Source: DASSKO01 sp035690425
GTDB taxonomy: Bacteria; Actinomycetota; Actinomycetes; Propionibacteriales; Nocardioidaceae
Reading direction: 5' to 3'
DNA length: 8,071 nucleotides
Assembly: GCA_035690425.1 (NCBI GenBank)
Contig: DASSKO010000018.1
Coordinates: forward strand, 1 to 8,071
Under the pieces are notes generated by a model. That model searched no databases, was not told the DNA's origin, and saw only the letters and a program-made list of their open reading frames with translations. The position numbers were made by a program, and so were the translations under genes. How positions within the stretch are numbered: the first letter of the stretch is position 1; every line of letters begins with the position of its first letter. Positions 5,434 to 8,071 of the stretch are shown here, one piece after another.

Positions 5434-6969
5434 ATGCAGGCGGACGCGGTGGTGGTCGGCGCCGGGCCCAACGGCCTGGTCGCGGCCAACGTGCTCGCTG
5501 ACGCGGGTTGGCAGGTGTTGTTGCTCGAGGCAGCGCCGCAGGTGGGTGGGGCCGTGCACAGCAGCGGCGACGTCGCCGCCGGGTTTGTGCACGACACCTG
5601 CAGCTCGTTCTACCCCTTGGCGGCAGGCTCCCCGGTGATCGCCTCGCTGGAGTTGGAGCGGCACGGTCTGCGCTGGTCGCACGCGCCCGCCGTGCTTGGC
5701 CACGCGTTCGCTGACGGCGAGTGGGCCCTGATCCACCGCTCCCCCGACGAGACCGCCGCGGGTTTCGACGAGCAGCATCCCGGCGACGGCGACGCGTGGC
5801 TGCGGATGTGTGCGGATGCCCGCCGGATCGGCCCGGCCGTGGTTGACGCGCTGCTCAGCCCGATGCCGCCGGCGCGCGACGGCCTGCGGGTGCTCACGAA
5901 GCTGCGCTCCGTGGGCGGTCTGGACTTCGTGCGGATGCTCGCCTCGCCGGTGCGCTCCATGGGCACCGCCCACTTCGGCGGCCGCGCGCCGCGCATGTTG
6001 CTCGCCGGCAACGCGCTGCACACCGACATCCCACTCGACGCGCCCGGGTCGGGCCTAATGGGCTGGCTGCTCACCATGCTCGGCCAACACGTCGGGTTTC
6101 CCGTGCCGGTGGGCGGCGCGAGCGCGCTCAGCGAGGCGCTGGCCCGCAGGTTCACCGGGCTCGGCGGTGAGATCCATTGCTCGACCCGCGTCGACCATGT
6201 CGTCGTCCGCCACGGCCGCGCCGTCGCGGTGCAGACGGCGCACGGTGAACAGGTTGGAGCCCGGCGGGCCGTGCTCACCGACGTCGCTGCGCCACGTCTC
6301 TACGGCGGCCTCGTCGACTGGTCGGACCTGCCCGACCGGGTACGTCGGCGGATGGCGCGATTCGAGTGGGACCCAGGGACGATCAAGCTCGACTGGGCCC
6401 TGGACGGCCCGATCCCGTGGCGCAAGCGACCAGCCGCCCAACCGGGCACCGTGCACATCGGTGAGTCGGTCGACGAGCTCTCGCATTCGTTGCTGGCGCT
6501 GCGATCCGGGAGGATGCCGGACCGGCCGTTCGTGCTGCTCGGCCAGATGACCACCGCCGACCCGAGCAGGTCGCCGGCCGGGACCGAGTCGGCCTGGGCC
6601 TACACCCATCTGCCCGCAGACGCCGACGTGCAGCGGATGGCCGAGCGGGTCGAGGCCAGGGTCGAGGAGCGCGCCCCCGGTTTCGGCGACCAGATTCGCG
6701 CACGGCGGGTGCTCGGACCGCTCGACCTGGAGGCACACGACGAGAACCTCGCCGGGGGCGCCATCAACGGCGGCACCTCCAGCCTGCACCAGCAGGCAGT
6801 GTTCCGCCCGATCCCGGGCCTAGGGCGTGCGGAGACTCCGGTGCGCCGCCTCTTCCTCGCCTCCGCCTCCGCCCACCCCGGCGGCGGAGTGCACGGCGCG
6901 TGCGGAGCCAACGCTGCCCGCGCCGCTCTTGCCCATCACCGCATGCCCCTCAGGAGCCCCGCATCGTGA
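5434..6969 (+). CDS. FAD/NAD(P)-dependent oxidoreductase, phytoene-dehydrogenase-like
   Basis: 511 residues, typical of phytoene-desaturase-like flavoproteins, which use FAD to desaturate, isomerise or oxidise hydrophobic substrates. The N-terminus is a Rossmann dinucleotide-binding fold: VVVGAGPNGLVAANVLADAG with Gly9, Gly11 and Gly14, acidic Glu32 ending the second strand (VLLLE), then VGGAVHS, the usual second FAD contact. The middle (about 80-420) is the variable substrate-binding part. The C-terminal RLFLASASAHPGGGVHGACG is the family FAD signature (HPGGG.hGa.G.NAA). No carotenoid-pathway neighbours are present, so a carotenoid role is unsupported; many members (COG1233, PYROXD2-like) have unknown substrates. 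No signal peptide or membrane segment is visible. ATG 5434 lies just before the Rossmann strand. The stop overlaps the next gene's GTG by 4 nt, implying coupled expression with a membrane exporter-like protein. Confidence 0.88.
   Translation: MQADAVVVGAGPNGLVAANVLADAGWQVLLLEAAPQVGGAVHSSGDVAAGFVHDTCSSFYPLAAGSPVIASLELERHGLRWSHAPAVLGHAFADGEWALIHRSPDETAAGFDEQHPGDGDAWLRMCADARRIGPAVVDALLSPMPPARDGLRVLTKLRSVGGLDFVRMLASPVRSMGTAHFGGRAPRMLLAGNALHTDIPLDAPGSGLMGWLLTMLGQHVGFPVPVGGASALSEALARRFTGLGGEIHCSTRVDHVVVRHGRAVAVQTAHGEQVGARRAVLTDVAAPRLYGGLVDWSDLPDRVRRRMARFEWDPGTIKLDWALDGPIPWRKRPAAQPGTVHIGESVDELSHSLLALRSGRMPDRPFVLLGQMTTADPSRSPAGTESAWAYTHLPADADVQRMAERVEARVEERAPGFGDQIRARRVLGPLDLEAHDENLAGGAINGGTSSLHQQAVFRPIPGLGRAETPVRRLFLASASAHPGGGVHGACGANAARAALAHHRMPLRSPAS
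6952..6956 (+). promoter_or_regulatory. Ribosome binding site of the FUSC-like gene
   Basis: AGGAG lies 9 nt before GTG 6966, within the end of the oxidoreductase gene. It supports GTG 6966 rather than the in-frame ATG at 6900, which would add 22 low-complexity residues with no SD. Confidence 0.65.
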
Positions 6970-8063
6970 ACGCACTACACGACTGGCGCATCGTCGCGCC
7001 GGTCTACCGCGTACTCGCGCGTTTTCCACGCCTCGGCCTCGCCGCCAAGGCCGCCGCCGCCGCCGCGGCGGCATGGGCGGCCGTGTTCCAGATCCCGGGG
7101 TCCAACGACTACCCCTATTACGCGCCACTCGGTGCGGTCATCGCCGTCTCCACCACGGTGGCTGGGTCGATCCGCGAGTCGGTACAAGGCGTCGTCGCGA
7201 TCCTGATCGGTGCGGCCGTCGCCCTCGCCGTCGACGTCACGTTCGGGCCGAACCTGGTCACGATCGCGCTCGTCGTGGCGATCGGCACGCTGCTGGCCGG
7301 GTGGGAGCGGCTCGGCTCGATGGCGAGCTGGGTGCCGATCTCGTCGCTCTTCGTGCTGATCATCGGCAACAGTGATCCCCTCGACTACGTGCTCGCCTAC
7401 GGCGGCTTCACCACCATCGGCGCGGCGATCGGAATCGGGCTGAACCTGGCCTTTCCGCCACTGCCTCTCACCCCTGCCGAGGCCACCATGTCGCGGCTGC
7501 GCGACACCCTCGCCAGCCAGCTCTGTGAGCTCGCCGACGGCCTGCGGCAGCAGCAGCCTCGGACGGGGGACGAGTGGGAGGAACGCCGATGGACGATCGA
7601 GCCGATCTCGGCGCAGATGCGGACGATGATCCAGAAAGCGGCCGAGGCGCGGCGGGGGAACCGCCGGGCCAAGCGGTACCGCAACATGGCCGACCTGCTC
7701 TACCAGCAGGCACGCGCGCTGCAACGGATGACGTTCCTGGTCGAGGACCTCACCGTGTTGATCGCTGAGAACGAGCGCAGAGACCGCGAGCGCTTCGCCC
7801 TGGGACAGTCATTGCGCGAGCCCGCTGCTCGGGTCATCGAGGCGACTGCGGACGTGCTGCGCTCGGTGCAGGGGGCCACCGCCGAGCGCGACGAGCTGAG
7901 GACTGCCGACGCGGCCCTGAACGACATGGTGCATGCGGTGCGCGATGCCCGGCAGGCCAGTGAGGAGGACATGTTCGCCGCCGGCAGCATCGTGGTCAGT
8001 CTCCGCCGCTGCCTCAGCGCGGTGGTGCCGTCCGACCTCGAAACCACGATTCCCTCCGGCTGA
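6966..8063 (+). CDS. FUSC/aromatic-acid-exporter-like inner-membrane protein
   Basis: 365 residues from GTG 6966. The N-terminal half holds about six hydrophobic segments (roughly 25-43, 52-68, 74-93, 97-112, 118-134, 141-163). The second half (165-365) is soluble, Arg/Glu/Gln-rich and predicted helical or coiled. Helical bundle plus cytoplasmic helical domain is the layout of FUSC and aromatic-acid-exporter (ArAE) proteins, and YYAPLGAVIAVS followed by GTLLAGW fits. The family includes the p-hydroxybenzoic acid efflux protein AaeB, but no substrate can be assigned here. The size suits a half-length ArAE/FUSC_2 type, which would probably oligomerise. Residues 26-36 are an Ala-rich tract encoded by a GCC-repeat-rich stretch near 7042-7060, a possible slippage site. 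The gene is coupled to the oxidoreductase by GTGA, suggesting export of its product or handling of a related compound (inference). Only 8 nt follow the stop in this window. Confidence 0.75.
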   Translation: MNALHDWRIVAPVYRVLARFPRLGLAAKAAAAAAAAWAAVFQIPGSNDYPYYAPLGAVIAVSTTVAGSIRESVQGVVAILIGAAVALAVDVTFGPNLVTIALVVAIGTLLAGWERLGSMASWVPISSLFVLIIGNSDPLDYVLAYGGFTTIGAAIGIGLNLAFPPLPLTPAEATMSRLRDTLASQLCELADGLRQQQPRTGDEWEERRWTIEPISAQMRTMIQKAAEARRGNRRAKRYRNMADLLYQQARALQRMTFLVEDLTVLIAENERRDRERFALGQSLREPAARVIEATADVLRSVQGATAERDELRTADAALNDMVHAVRDARQASEEDMFAAGSIVVSLRRCLSAVVPSDLETTIPSG

Positions 8064-8071
8064 CCGAGGCC

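Noticed and set aside
4583..5638. A plus-strand frame in which the 24-nt repeat encodes an AARSQLSL-like peptide repeat, possibly extending selB
   Set aside because: The frame differs from selB, starts inside selB with Arg/Ala-rich shadow sequence and ends inside the oxidoreductase gene. The repeat reads as peptide only because its length is a multiple of three.

Overview
The window is very GC-rich, with strong G/C bias at third codon positions, GTG and TTG starts, and proteins resembling those of Actinomycetota. I infer a high-GC actinobacterium, but the sequence alone does not fix the genus.

Positions 1-5153 form a compact selenocysteine (Sec) locus. On the minus strand, running off the left edge, is the alpha (catalytic) subunit gene of a molybdenum/tungsten formate dehydrogenase. 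It has an in-frame UGA at 1300-1298, exactly where this family carries its active-site Sec. The UGA is followed at the canonical spacing by a bacterial SECIS hairpin with a GGUCU loop. Divergently, on the plus strand, lie selC (tRNA-Sec, anticodon UCA, 1987-2081), selA (Sec synthase, TTG start, 2122-3408) and selB (Sec-specific elongation factor, 3399-5153, overlapping selA by 10 nt). The client enzyme and the charging and decoding machinery for its Sec therefore sit side by side. Only selD (selenophosphate synthetase) and a seryl-tRNA synthetase are needed from elsewhere, plus the remaining formate dehydrogenase subunits to the left.

Positions 5154-5433 hold no convincing gene but are structured. 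They contain a degenerate 24-nt tandem repeat, the same core repeated in inverted orientation, a hairpin that may end the selC-selA-selB transcript, and a run of seven G-tracts with G-quadruplex potential.

Positions 5434-8063 carry a second plus-strand unit: a phytoene-dehydrogenase-like FAD/NAD(P) oxidoreductase, then a six-helix FUSC/aromatic-acid-exporter-like membrane protein whose GTG start overlaps the previous stop (GTGA). The pair is probably translationally coupled. Its substrate cannot be read from the sequence and I see no link to selenium metabolism.

The best points are the Sec codon with its SECIS (which ordinary annotation would read as a stop), details of the tRNA-Sec precursor, three CACGTG palindromes clustered around selC, and the repeat/G-rich block at 5162-5378. 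I see no CRISPR array, insertion sequence or phage gene, and no clearly new multi-gene system.
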